This document shows, piece after piece, positions 8,099 to 17,184 of a stretch of 64,000 bases of DNA. The notes beneath the pieces were generated by a model. The model searched no databases, was not told the origin of the DNA, and saw only the letters and a program-made list of their open reading frames with translations. A program made the position numbers and the translations under genes. The stretch is from Roseimaritima sediminicola. Lineage in GTDB: Bacteria; Planctomycetota; Planctomycetia; Pirellulales; Pirellulaceae. Numbering within the stretch: position 1 is the stretch's first letter; every line of letters starts with the position of its first letter. Location: contig NZ_WIAD01000018.1 of NCBI RefSeq assembly GCF_009618275.1, positions 1 to 64,000 on the forward strand, read 5' to 3'.

Positions 8099-9607
8099 AT
8101 GGGCCAATTTCAATTCGACATCCCCGAGAACCTGCTGGAACAAGGCAGTTTGGGGGAGGACTGTTCGCTGTGGAAATGGGCCTATATCTCGGGGATCGAA
8201 GGCATTCCGTGGGAGGGCAATGTTCGCTTCGAACACGGCCGGCTGACCGTGACTCGGCGGATCGACGAATCGGGCAAACTGTCGGTCCCCTGGGTCATCC
8301 CCGGCTACGGGCCGGTCACGCTCTCGACGTGCAGCCTCCGCTCGGGCGTGCCGCCCTATAACCTGCCTCTGGAGCTGGCCCGCGGGTGTTGCTACCGAGT
8401 GCGGTCGCAGGCCGATACCTGGGAGCGGGCTGGGCTGAGGATGTCGGATAATTTCCGCGATCTGCTGGCTCAGGGAACGGCCTTCTTTCTCGATGCGGCC
8501 CAGCGCGTGGCCAATCCGGAGGCGGCCGGTGAGGATGCCATGAAAGCGATCCGGCATCTCGAAGCGGCTTCGGCCGATCTGCTGGAATCCTACGCCGCCC
8601 AGGCCCTGGCCTTTCGCCGCGACAACGAGGGCCGGCTGGGAACCCTGCTGGGGGCTTCGATGCCGGCCGAACATCTGCCCACCGCCGCCCAGACCGGCGA
8701 CTACGTCGCCGCCTGTAACGCCGCGGCGGTGCGGGTATCCTGGGCGGAAGTCGAAACCGACGCGGGACGGCTGGACTTCGATGCCGTCGATCGCATGTTC
8801 GCCTGGAGCGAACAACATGGCCTGCGGGTGATTGCCGGCCCCCTGTTCGACTTCCAAGACAAAATGCTGCCGCACTGGCTGTACCTGCTGGAAGATAATT
8901 TCGATGGTTTGCTCGACGCCGTCTGTCGCTTTACCGAACAGGCCGTGCGCCGGTATGCCGGCAGGGTCCACCTGTGGAACTGTGCGGCTGGACTGAACAC
9001 CCGCGGACCGATCTCGCTGAGCGAGGAGCAGGTGATGCGATTGGCCGTCGCCATCATCCAGACCGTCCGCCGCGTGGATCCGCGAAATCCGGTGATCATC
9101 TCTTTCGACCAACCCTATGGCGAGTACTTGGCTCGTGACCGCGAGGGCATCTCGCCGATGCACTGCGCCGACGCCCTGGTCCGTTCCGGGTTGGGGCTGA
9201 GCGGAATTGGGCTCGAACTGCGGATGAACTATGAGGACATCGGCACGCTGCCGCGGACGAATTTGGATTTCAGCCAGATGATCGACCGCTGGGCCGTGCT
9301 GGGGTTACCGCTGATGTGCCAGTTGACCCTGGCGGCCAGCAGCGAACCGGATCCTGCGGCCCTGCGCCCCACGGGCATCTTCGCCCCGAACTCCCAGCTG
9401 GGTCTGACCGAAAAGGATCAGTTGCGGCTGGCTGGAGGCTATATTCGGACCTTGCTGGCCAAGCATTTCGTGCACGGGATCATCTGGGAAGGTTGGGACG
9501 ATTCGCGACCCCATATCTTCCCCCACAGCGGTTTGCTGGACGATCGCGGCACGCCCCGTCCACTGCACCAGTATATGGCGCGGCTGCGGAAAGATTTTCT
9601 CTGCTGA
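8099..9607 (+). CDS. GH10-like protein lacking catalytic glutamates
   Basis: 502 residues, no signal peptide. An N-terminal beta-rich region (about 1-110) and a helical linker (115-180) precede a TIM-barrel-like part resembling GH10 xylanases (180-500), with AAAVRVSWAEVETDAGRLDF, the family's 'replaces the substrate-phase' strand pattern, and IIWEGWDD near the end. In active GH10 enzymes the acid/base Glu sits in a WDVVNE-type strand and the nucleophile in an ITELD-type strand. Here the matching places read HLWNCAAGLN (291-300) and PLMCQLTLAAS (404-414), without either Glu. I infer a non-hydrolytic carbohydrate-binding or structural relative, presumably cytosolic. The family call rests on remembered motifs. 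Confidence 0.6.
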   Translation: MGQFQFDIPENLLEQGSLGEDCSLWKWAYISGIEGIPWEGNVRFEHGRLTVTRRIDESGKLSVPWVIPGYGPVTLSTCSLRSGVPPYNLPLELARGCCYRVRSQADTWERAGLRMSDNFRDLLAQGTAFFLDAAQRVANPEAAGEDAMKAIRHLEAASADLLESYAAQALAFRRDNEGRLGTLLGASMPAEHLPTAAQTGDYVAACNAAAVRVSWAEVETDAGRLDFDAVDRMFAWSEQHGLRVIAGPLFDFQDKMLPHWLYLLEDNFDGLLDAVCRFTEQAVRRYAGRVHLWNCAAGLNTRGPISLSEEQVMRLAVAIIQTVRRVDPRNPVIISFDQPYGEYLARDREGISPMHCADALVRSGLGLSGIGLELRMNYEDIGTLPRTNLDFSQMIDRWAVLGLPLMCQLTLAASSEPDPAALRPTGIFAPNSQLGLTEKDQLRLAGGYIRTLLAKHFVHGIIWEGWDDSRPHIFPHSGLLDDRGTPRPLHQYMARLRKDFLC

Positions 9608-9635
9608 AACGCTTTGTTTCTCGAAGGACACGACC

Positions 9636-10631
9636 ATGATTTACAACGTTACCGCCATCCGTACCCGTTGGACACCGTCGGCCCGCTGGACACCGTCGGC
9701 CTTGAGCCTGCTGTTGATCGCGTTGATCGCGTTGCACGCCATGCCGCCGTTGGCCGCCCAGCAGGCTGGTTCCACCGCACAGGATTCCTCGACCGCACAG
9801 GATTCCTCGATCAAGCCGGCCGGCGACGTCACCAAGATTCAGGGGGGATTCGCCTTTACCGAAGGACCGGCCGTCGCCGACGACGGCACGCTGTACTTCA
9901 CCGACATTCCCAACAACACGATCCATGTGCAGGTGCCGGGCGGGAAGATCGAAACCTTTGTTTCGCCCTCGGGCCACGCCAACGGCCTGTGGGTCGACGG
10001 CGACCGTTTGTTGGCTTGTCAGATGGATGGCCAAGTGGTGGCCTACGACCGTCGTTCCAAAGCGATGACCGTGTTGGCCGATGCCTACCAGGGCCGTCGC
10101 TTCAACGCGCCCAACGATCTGGTCCCCGATACGCACGGCGGGTTGTACTTCACCGACCCTCTGTTTCGCGCTCCCGAGCCGCTGCCCCAGGGCCAGCAGT
10201 CGGTTTACTACCGCGATCGCGATGGCAACGTGACGCGGATCAGCGGCGATCTGCCGGCTCCCAATGGGATTGGATTGTCGCCCGATGGGAAACGCCTGTA
10301 CGTCATCCCCAGCCGCTCGGAGGAAATGCTGGTGATGGATGTCCAGGCACCGGGCAAGGTGTCCGAGCCGCGTGTGTTCTGTCGTCTGAAGCAGCCCGAG
10401 GGAAAATCCGGTACGGGCGGCGACGGGATGGCGTTGGACGTGGAAGGCAATCTTTACATCACCGCCAACCTGGGCGTTCAGGTGTTCAGTCCCCAAGGCG
10501 AACTGTTGGGCGTGGTGGCGTTCCCCGAGCAACCGGCCAACGTGACCTTCGGCGGTGCGGACCGCAAGACGATGATCGTCACCGCCCGCAACGGCGTGTA
10601 CTCGGTGCCCATGCCGATCGCCGGATGGTAG
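9636..10631 (+). CDS. Secreted SMP-30/gluconolactonase family protein
   Basis: 331 residues with an N-terminal signal peptide (hydrophobic LLLIALIALHAMPPLAAQ), so probably periplasmic. The six-bladed propeller signature follows: GGFAFTEGPAVADDGTLYFTD, FNAPNDLVPDTHGGLYFTDP, PNGIGLSPDGKRLYV and GGDGMALDVEGNLYIT. Members hydrolyse lactones or similar esters; the substrate cannot be told here. GAAGGA lies about 8 bases before the ATG. Two 18-bp tandem duplications are visible in the leader region: 9666-9701 and 9774-9809 (encoding STAQDS twice). It follows the GH10-like gene by 28 bases and may be co-transcribed. Confidence 0.85.
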   Translation: MIYNVTAIRTRWTPSARWTPSALSLLLIALIALHAMPPLAAQQAGSTAQDSSTAQDSSIKPAGDVTKIQGGFAFTEGPAVADDGTLYFTDIPNNTIHVQVPGGKIETFVSPSGHANGLWVDGDRLLACQMDGQVVAYDRRSKAMTVLADAYQGRRFNAPNDLVPDTHGGLYFTDPLFRAPEPLPQGQQSVYYRDRDGNVTRISGDLPAPNGIGLSPDGKRLYVIPSRSEEMLVMDVQAPGKVSEPRVFCRLKQPEGKSGTGGDGMALDVEGNLYITANLGVQVFSPQGELLGVVAFPEQPANVTFGGADRKTMIVTARNGVYSVPMPIAGW

Positions 10632-10781
10632 AAAACGGGTTGCCAAGAATTGGGGGCCCGTTCGGGTGGGCGATGCTATAGTTGCACGAGCCTATCGCTG
10701 TACGAAGTCGCTGTTTTACTTTCTTGTGGCCCCTTGGTTGGGCTGCTTAGTCTTTCAAGACATTGGTTGTGGGATACTGCC

Positions 10782-12608
10782 TTGAGATCGCTGGTTCGAT
10801 ATCGGCCGCTGCGCTGCCAGACGTTACAGTCACGCCGCTTGATGGCGGCCGATTGGCAGAACGACGACCTGCCCGCTGACGTCGACGCTTCGCAGATCGT
10901 TGCTCCCAACGATGTGTTGACGGTGATCGATCGGCTGAACGCCGTCGGGGCCCACATCCTGCCGGCCCGGCCTGCCGATTCCACCGAACCGTACTACGAC
11001 GTCAACGGCGATGGCGTCTTGGCGCCGCTCGACGCCCTGGTCGTTATCAACCTGATCAATCGCCAGATCCCCGACCCTACGATGGCGGCATCGCTATCGG
11101 CCCAGTCCGATCCCAACGGCAACCGCGTGGTCGTGCAAGACGTCGTCGTGGCCAACGGACAGACCGATCCGGGGGCTCGCGTGCTGGTGACCGCGCTGGC
11201 CGGACAGACGGGAACGTGGGAAGCCGCGGCCGATGACGCCGGGCAGTTTTCCGTGACCTTGCCTTTGGCCGGGGGAGCAAATCAATTCGAAGTCGCCGTT
11301 CGCAACGCCATGGGACACTGGGCTCGCGACACGGTGGACGTGTTTGCCGGCGACCTGGCTCAGGATTGGAATGCCGCCATCCTGAACGTCGTGCGACAGT
11401 GGTCCAGTACGTCGGACGACCCGTTTGAAGGGCGCACCGTCTACAGCGCGCCGCCCGAGGTGGCTCGCAACCTGGCGATCATTCACGGGGCGATGTTCGA
11501 AGCCCACAATTCGTTCCAGCCGCAGTACGAATCGTACTGGGGCCCGTCGACTCCTGGCGGCGCCCCGCCCGAAGACGGTGCCGCGGATGTGGCCGCCGCC
11601 GCGGCCGCCTACCGCGCCGCTTCGGCTCTGTACGGCCAGAGCGCTCATCAGGCGGTATGGGATGCGACGCTGGCCGAATCGTTGACCGTCGCCGGTGGCG
11701 GCAACTCACACAGCGACAGCGTGACGTTTGGGTACCAGATTGCCGAAGCCATGCTGGCCCATCGCAGCGACGATGGTTCCGATGTGGCGGGCACTCACAC
11801 CGCCGGAGACCAGCCCGGCGACTGGGACCGGACCCCGCCCGATTACCTGCCGCCGCTGCTGCCGGCCTGGGCCGACGTGACGCCGTTTGCGCTGGACGCG
11901 GCGGATCAGTTCCGCCCGGCGGCTCCACCTGCACTGGACAGTGCCGCCTATGCCCATTCCGTGGACGAAGTGCTGCGGCTGGGCGGCGTCGACAGCACCC
12001 TGCGTACGGCCGATCAAGACGAAATCGCGGAGTTCTGGGCGGACGGAGCTGGCACCTACACGCCGCCGGGACACTGGAACCAGATCGCCAGCGAAGCGGT
12101 CGCGGCCGAGGGTTGGGACTTGAGCGAATCGACGCGAATGTTTGCCCTGCTGAACTATGCCCTGGCCGATGCCGGGATCGCCGCCTGGGACGCAAAGTAC
12201 GGTTACGATTTCTGGCGGCCGATCGATGCGATTCGCCAGGCCCACCGCGACGGCAACGACGCCACGACGCCGGTGGCCGACTGGACGCCGCGGTTGCCTT
12301 CGCCGCCCTTCCCGACCTATACGTCGGGACACAGTACGTTCAGCGGTGCGGCGGCGGAGGTGCTGACCCGACTGTTCGGCGACGGGTTTGCGTTCACGAC
12401 GACGATCGATCCGGCAGCGACCAGCGGTGACAACCCAGCGATCATTAGCCGTTCGTTCGACAGTTTTTGGGACGCTGCGGAAGAGGCGGGAATGAGTCGT
12501 ATCTACGGCGGGATCCATTTCGATTTCGACAACACCGCAGGCCTGGATTCCGGCCGTTCGGTGGGCGCATGGACCGCCGAGCGGTTGCTCGCGCCGCTGC
12601 CGACCTGA
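10782..12608 (+). CDS. Vanadium-haloperoxidase/PAP2 family protein with dockerin-like N-terminus
   Basis: From the TTG at 10782 the protein has 608 residues; a longer frame goes back to 10650. The TTG start gives LRSLVRYRPLRCQTLQSRRLMAAD, a planctomycete-type N-terminal tract in which an LxxRxLxA motif precedes the mature protein. Two EF-hand/dockerin-like calcium loops follow (DVDASQIVAPNDVLTVID and DVNGDGVLAPLDALVVI), then a beta-sandwich linker at about 110-190. The C-terminal all-helical domain has the vanadate/phosphate pocket motifs YGYDFWRPIDAIRQ, TYTSGHSTFSGAA and SRIYGGIHFDFD. Members are haloperoxidases or acid phosphatases; the substrate is unknown. Likely cell-surface. Confidence 0.8.
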   Translation: MRSLVRYRPLRCQTLQSRRLMAADWQNDDLPADVDASQIVAPNDVLTVIDRLNAVGAHILPARPADSTEPYYDVNGDGVLAPLDALVVINLINRQIPDPTMAASLSAQSDPNGNRVVVQDVVVANGQTDPGARVLVTALAGQTGTWEAAADDAGQFSVTLPLAGGANQFEVAVRNAMGHWARDTVDVFAGDLAQDWNAAILNVVRQWSSTSDDPFEGRTVYSAPPEVARNLAIIHGAMFEAHNSFQPQYESYWGPSTPGGAPPEDGAADVAAAAAAYRAASALYGQSAHQAVWDATLAESLTVAGGGNSHSDSVTFGYQIAEAMLAHRSDDGSDVAGTHTAGDQPGDWDRTPPDYLPPLLPAWADVTPFALDAADQFRPAAPPALDSAAYAHSVDEVLRLGGVDSTLRTADQDEIAEFWADGAGTYTPPGHWNQIASEAVAAEGWDLSESTRMFALLNYALADAGIAAWDAKYGYDFWRPIDAIRQAHRDGNDATTPVADWTPRLPSPPFPTYTSGHSTFSGAAAEVLTRLFGDGFAFTTTIDPAATSGDNPAIISRSFDSFWDAAEEAGMSRIYGGIHFDFDNTAGLDSGRSVGAWTAERLLAPLPT

Positions 12609-12680
12609 GTGCCACTTCGGGGCCGAAGCACCCTTGCCGCGACGGCCTGTCGATGTATTCGAAAACGCATTGCTTACGCG

Positions 12681-12742
12681 AGCCGTTTGGGCGAAGGCCC
12701 CGGTTTTGCGGTGACGAAACCGAGGCTATCGCCCAATTGGCT
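12681..12742. repeat. Dispersed palindromic intergenic element, full copy
   Basis: A 26-bp left arm (12681-12706, starting AGCCGTTTGGGCGAAGGCC) pairs imperfectly with 12717-12742 across a 10-base loop. The left arm matches those at 1861 and 33803. It lies between two plus-strand genes. Confidence 0.7.
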
Positions 12743-12891
12743 CACCCAATCGACCGGCCGGCGAGCCTCTCGTTTTGCACCGGCTGATTGCGCTGAGACC
12801 GGTTTGGCACAGCGGTTGCACTTATCTGCGTCAAGAAGCCTGCTTCTCCAAGCCGGCCGCGCAACCCCCTTCTCCTGCTGGAGCCCATCGG

Positions 12892-13566
12892 ATGAACACC
12901 CGCTATTTTCTCGCCCTTGCCCCACTGCTGGTCACGCTGGGCCTGAGCCCCGCCGTTTCCGCCCAAGACGTCATCGACATCGACAGCGGCGACGAAGTCG
13001 GTACGGCCGAGAGTTCCATCCTGAAAGGTGCCGCGGCATTGGAAGCAGCCGAAGGCCAGGCCGCGCTGCTGCGTTCGCGAGCATCGATCAACCTGCAGGA
13101 GTCGGTCGACGAGTACCTGGACAATCAAGTCGAAGTCGTCAAAGCCTACAATGCACGGCGGAAAGCTTGGCGTGAAGCCCGCGAAGAGGAACGCCGCGAT
13201 CCGCTCAGCGAAAAAGAGTACGCCGAACTGGCCGCCGAGCGCGGTCCAGACCGCCTTGGCTCCGACCGCTTCGATGCCTACTCCGGCCAGATCCTTTGGC
13301 CACCCATCCTGGATGCCAAAGAATTGAAACCGTACCGGCAAGCGATCGAGAAAGCTTTCAAGAAACGAGCTTCGGCCGGGGCCAATTGGTCGGTTCAAGA
13401 CTACCGCGTCGTCAAAGAAAATGCCGACGTGATGGAGAAAGCCCTTCGCGGTGTCGAAGAACGAATCGATCCCAAAATCTTCGTGGGCCTGCTGCAGATG
13501 CTGGAAAGCATCACTTGGGAAGCCCAACATACGGCATCCGACGAACGCCTGGAAATCCTGGGCTGA
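12892..13566 (+). CDS. Exported hypothetical protein
   Basis: With the ATG at 12892 it has 224 residues and starts with a clear signal peptide (MNTRYFLALAPLLVTLGL, cleavage near AVSAQD). The in-frame start at 12775 would bury this signal. The mature part is helical and charged, with coiled-coil character at about 50-110, Tyr- and Arg-rich segments and no known catalytic motif. It is probably periplasmic. I do not recognise the family. No close operon partner: 283 bases with a palindrome precede it and 400 bases follow. Confidence 0.65.
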   Translation: MNTRYFLALAPLLVTLGLSPAVSAQDVIDIDSGDEVGTAESSILKGAAALEAAEGQAALLRSRASINLQESVDEYLDNQVEVVKAYNARRKAWREAREEERRDPLSEKEYAELAAERGPDRLGSDRFDAYSGQILWPPILDAKELKPYRQAIEKAFKKRASAGANWSVQDYRVVKENADVMEKALRGVEERIDPKIFVGLLQMLESITWEAQHTASDERLEILG

Positions 13567-13966
13567 GAAGGGTCCGTTAAGTGCTCGGGCGCCGAGCTCG
13601 CTCCGGGCATCGAGCTCGCTCCGGGCATCGGTATCGACACCAGTCCCTTCCCTCCCGCCGGGAGGGAAAGCTTCCGGTTTCCGGAAAGGGGACGAATCAA
13701 GCCGGGGTCTCCCAAGCCCGGTCCGAAGCCCCCTGCCAAACCCGTCTCGATAGGTTCTGGCAGCCTTCCAAAGAGAGGCAATATCTGGGGAGCTCCTGTT
13801 TGTGCCGGCGTCGATGCCCAGGCACGGAGGGTGATTTCGCGTGCTTTGACTCGTCGGTCCGCATGCAGACATCGCCACCCCGCTCTGCTAGGCTAGGACA
13901 ATCCAGCAAGGAGTGAGCCTTTCTGGTTTTGGGTTGTCCGTTTCTTTGGCCGGGGCGCAACAGGAA
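13567..13966. other. Intergenic region before pseudopilus operon
   Basis: No gene is seen. It holds a short direct repeat (CGAGCTCGCTCCGGGCATCG twice near 13601-13633) and hairpins CCCTCCCGCCGGGAGGG and TTCCGGTTTCCGGAA near 13650-13690, which resemble the tandem hairpins at 33881-33923. AAGGAG at 13908-13913 is a possible ribosome binding site, but it overlaps a GTG at 13913, so the start of the next gene stays uncertain. Confidence 0.5.
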
Positions 13967-14986
13967 ATGTCTGCAATCGCTTCTTCGTCACCAACGCTCC
14001 AGCGTTTGCATGGCGATTTGCATGCAGCCCTGTTGGCCGGTGTGCCGCTGGATATCGGCTTCCGCGGCCGTAGCGATGTGCTGGCCGGTCGCGATGTGCT
14101 GGCCGGTCGCGATGCGCTGGCAGGTCGCGATGCGCTGGCAGGTCGCTCGCAAGTGGCACGATTGGAGCGCTGGCAGTCCCAACTCCAGCAGCACCTGACC
14201 ACGCACGCGTCGATCGAGGACGCGGTGCAGCGAGCCGAGGACACGCCGACCGCTTACCGTGCAGCGGTCCTACAGTATTCGGCAACCGGAACCAGCCCAC
14301 CTATTCTCCAGGCGTTGGCGGCAGGGAACCTGGCGCAGTGGCGTGTGACACGATTGGCGCGTACGACCCTGTTTTACTTGGCCGTCATCTACCTGGTCGC
14401 CGCCCTGGGGTTGTTGCTGTTCAGCTTTGTATCGCAGCCCGCCGTCATCAATCTGCAGCAAGATCTGCAGCCCGTCGTGGCGATCCGTTCGTTCTCCTCC
14501 GACTTGCCAACGGCCAGCCAGGTCGTCGCCGGTGTGCTGGCCTTGACCGCTTGTGCGTGCCTGTTGCTGACCACTCGGCCGGCATCGAAACTCCTGCTTG
14601 CTGTTTGCGGGGGGAAACGTTTTCGTGATCTGCGCGTTGCGGCCGCGGCAACCCGTGCGGCCGCCGGATTGGTGGCTGCGGGCGTCGACGTCCCGCGAGC
14701 GCGAAAATCGGCCTGCGACCTGGTTTCGGCGGGACCTCGGGTGCAAAGATTGGTCGGCGCTGCGGCGGTGGATCCGACCGGACCGGAGGCGGGCGCGGCA
14801 TCGCTGACTCACTACGCGGCGTTTCTGGATCGCAATGCGACAACCCGCTTGGCGATGCTGGGCGATCTGCTGCCGACCATCTTGATCGTCGCGGGCGGCG
14901 GAGCCTGCTTGGTGTTGTACTTGGTGCTGACTCTGGGACCGGTGTTGGTTCTGTACTACGACCTGATGCTACCCGAGGTCTGGTAG
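13967..14986 (+). CDS. GspF/PilC-like platform protein, divergent (first of three)
   Basis: 339 residues from the ATG at 13967; a GTG at 13913 or TTG at 13934 are alternatives. It has three hydrophobic segments (about 140-165, 195-215 and 305-335) with helical parts between, like the T2SF fold, and a GspF-like end (LLPTILIVAGGGACLVLYLVLTLGPVLVLYYDLM). It is the most divergent of three consecutive relatives. Residues about 36-59 are four copies of a six-residue repeat (GRDVLA/GRDALA). In type II secretion and type IV pili, this inner-membrane protein couples the ATPase to pseudopilus assembly. The stop is directly followed by the next ATG, so the genes are coupled. Confidence 0.65.
   Translation: MSAIASSSPTLQRLHGDLHAALLAGVPLDIGFRGRSDVLAGRDVLAGRDALAGRDALAGRSQVARLERWQSQLQQHLTTHASIEDAVQRAEDTPTAYRAAVLQYSATGTSPPILQALAAGNLAQWRVTRLARTTLFYLAVIYLVAALGLLLFSFVSQPAVINLQQDLQPVVAIRSFSSDLPTASQVVAGVLALTACACLLLTTRPASKLLLAVCGGKRFRDLRVAAAATRAAAGLVAAGVDVPRARKSACDLVSAGPRVQRLVGAAAVDPTGPEAGAASLTHYAAFLDRNATTRLAMLGDLLPTILIVAGGGACLVLYLVLTLGPVLVLYYDLMLPEVW
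14073..14144 (+). repeat. 18-bp x 4 in-frame tandem repeat
   Basis: Four units of GCGATGTGCTGGCCGGTC or GCGATGCGCTGGCAGGTC; units 1-2 are identical to each other and so are 3-4. They encode a six-residue repeat in the first platform protein. Confidence 0.9.
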
Positions 14987-16003
14987 ATGAGCGACGGAAC
15001 CCAACCGATCAACCAATCCTCGGAAACTTCACCGCCCCCACCGGCGGCGGTCTCGCAGGTCGATGACGTGCTGCGGCATCATTGTGAAATCGCCGCGGCG
15101 CTGCGTCGCGCGACTGCGGACGTACCGCGGGCCAGCCAACGCTTTCTGACCGACTTGGCAAACCGGTTCGAAGCCCACCGGACACCGCAACAAGTGTTGG
15201 CGGATCCCGCCGCCGTGCATCTGCTTGCCCCACTGGCTCCACACGCCGCAGCCCTGCCCGACCAGCCGCACCGGATCGAGGCGGCGGTGATGAACGCTGA
15301 ACAACGCTTTCGTCAACACGCCAGCCAGCGACGCGGCTTCTCGATTGGCTTGACCTATCCGTTGGTCGTTGTTGTCGGCCTGGTGGTGTTGGTCTTGTTT
15401 TACCTGACATACATCGTGCCCATGTTCGACCAGATGTATACCGAATTCGAAGTGGAGCTGCCGGCGCCGACGCGGCTGGTGATCTTGCTGTCGCGGTGGC
15501 TGCTCGCTTGGGGCTGGCTGATCCTGGCGGTGATCCTTGCGGTGGTCGTTCCGCTGGTGGCGGTCACGATAGGCTGGCTGCGGCGACGAAGCGCCCGCCG
15601 GGAAGCGGTTGCCGGTTGGGCCACGCATCTCGCCGGTTTGTTTCGGCTGGACGTGCCATACCCGGAGGCCTTGCGGATCGCTTCGAGTCCTTCCCGTCTG
15701 TCCTGGCTTCGAGCGTTCGTGCAGACCCAGCTGGCAAGCAGCCCGCAGGACTTCGCGGCTCCTACGCTCGGTGGCCGGCCGTTGGCGATGGTCAGCTATG
15801 CGCTCTCACAGCCCACGCCGGCCGAGCGCAGCGAGTGGCTGGACGAGGTTGCCGAGATGTATCTCGAACGCGGACATTATCGCCGCGGAGCCTACCTGGC
15901 CTGGATGGCTCCGGCGATGTTTTGCTTGACCGGAGCGACGATCGGCCTGATCGTGATCTCGATATTTATGCCGCTGGTATCCTTGATTTCGGGGTTGGCA
16001 TGA
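14987..16003 (+). CDS. GspF-like type II secretion platform protein (second of three)
   Basis: 338 residues. The hallmark T2SF segment FLTY-like is present: LVVLVLFYLTYIVPMFDQMYTEFEVELPAPTR, where a membrane helix is followed by the conserved PxFxxMYxxxxxxLPxxT pattern. Further membrane helices lie at about 165-195 and 305-335. Predicted inner-membrane platform of a type II secretion/type IV pilus-like machine. It starts right after the previous stop and its own stop overlaps the next ATG (ATGA at 16000). No ATPase or secretin gene is in this operon, so partners must be encoded elsewhere. Confidence 0.85.
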   Translation: MSDGTQPINQSSETSPPPPAAVSQVDDVLRHHCEIAAALRRATADVPRASQRFLTDLANRFEAHRTPQQVLADPAAVHLLAPLAPHAAALPDQPHRIEAAVMNAEQRFRQHASQRRGFSIGLTYPLVVVVGLVVLVLFYLTYIVPMFDQMYTEFEVELPAPTRLVILLSRWLLAWGWLILAVILAVVVPLVAVTIGWLRRRSARREAVAGWATHLAGLFRLDVPYPEALRIASSPSRLSWLRAFVQTQLASSPQDFAAPTLGGRPLAMVSYALSQPTPAERSEWLDEVAEMYLERGHYRRGAYLAWMAPAMFCLTGATIGLIVISIFMPLVSLISGLA

Positions 16004-17184
16004 ACGAATACACGGGCGGGACGGCGCCGAACGGATCAGATGACCGCAACGCATCGGCGGACCGCAACGCACCGGAGCACCACAGCGCACCGGCGGCGGC
16101 GGCGGCGGCGGCTGTCGCTTCGAGCCGCTATGGCGATGACTGCGTCGCCCCGGGACGCGTGCGTGTGACGGCGATGCCGCAGCGGGCGTTTCTGCGGGTG
16201 TTGGCGAAAACGCATTCTCATCCGGCTCGCTTGGTGACGGCCTGCGAAGCCCTGGCGATGGAGTCGCCCGGCCGGCCGGGACGGCGCCTGCACCAGTATG
16301 CGTGGTTCGTTGCCGCGGGGATCGATCCGGTGGAGGCCGTCAGCCGGATCCCTGACCTGTTGCCCGATGCCGGCGTCAAAACGCTGCGGTTTGCCCACCA
16401 ACAAGGCCGCATCAGCGAAGCTTGTCAGGCGATGCTGGCCGGCGAACCGTGGCTGGACGCGCGCGAGCCGACGGCGATCATGGGCCTGCCTTCGGAATTG
16501 CTGCGGCACTCGAGCAACCTGTTGGTCATGTGGGCCGTGCTCGCGTTTCTGGGCACCTTTATCCTGCCGACCTTTCAAATGATGTTCGAGGAGTTCGGCC
16601 TGGATCTGCCGGTCTCGTTTGAGATCGCCGAGCGGTTGGTTGCAGTGGTGCCGATATTGATGCCCATCGGAGGATGTATTCTGTTGGTCCTGGTGTCGCT
16701 TCGTTTACCGCTGGTGGTGCAGGCCGTTCAGAATCGCTGGCAACCCAGTCGTGGCACCACCGAGCCGATGCCTCGGGACCTGCAGTGGCGGTCCTTGCTG
16801 GCCGACGTCATCGAACGCAGTGAACACAGGGGTGAAGGGGTACGGCAATTGGCTGGCGTCTATGGCCAACAACCGCTCGGTCAGCGTTTCGCCGCGATCG
16901 CCGAGCGAGTGGAAAAGGGTCAAGATCTCTGGGACACCCTCTTCCAGCAGGGCCTGATGGGTCGCCGCGAAGCGGATTCCCTGGCTCTGGCTCACAGCCC
17001 CGACACGCAGGCTTGGTTGTTGCGATACGATGTCACCCGGCGCAGTCACCGCCGCGACCATCGGAGACATGTGTTTTGGCGTTTTTTTTCGCTGCTCAGT
17101 CTGCTGCTGATGTCGGCGATTGTCGCCTTGGTCGTGATTTCGGTCTTTATCGTTCTGATCCGTTTAATCGCCGCGATGGCATGA
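16000..17184 (+). CDS. GspF-like type II secretion platform protein (third of three)
   Basis: 394 residues. An Ala-rich, low-complexity head (residues 1-45, about eight Ala in a row) precedes a helical domain and the T2SF motif FLGTFILPTFQMMFEEFGLDLPVSFE near residues 182-207. Later helices lie at about 225-245 and 360-390. The C-terminal cytoplasmic module (RSEHRGEGVRQLAG, VEKGQDLWDTLF, RREADSLALA) repeats the GspF pattern, so both modules are present. The start overlaps the preceding stop by four bases, and its stop overlaps the next start. Confidence 0.88.
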   Translation: MNEYTGGTAPNGSDDRNASADRNAPEHHSAPAAAAAAAVASSRYGDDCVAPGRVRVTAMPQRAFLRVLAKTHSHPARLVTACEALAMESPGRPGRRLHQYAWFVAAGIDPVEAVSRIPDLLPDAGVKTLRFAHQQGRISEACQAMLAGEPWLDAREPTAIMGLPSELLRHSSNLLVMWAVLAFLGTFILPTFQMMFEEFGLDLPVSFEIAERLVAVVPILMPIGGCILLVLVSLRLPLVVQAVQNRWQPSRGTTEPMPRDLQWRSLLADVIERSEHRGEGVRQLAGVYGQQPLGQRFAAIAERVEKGQDLWDTLFQQGLMGRREADSLALAHSPDTQAWLLRYDVTRRSHRRDHRRHVFWRFFSLLSLLLMSAIVALVVISVFIVLIRLIAAMA

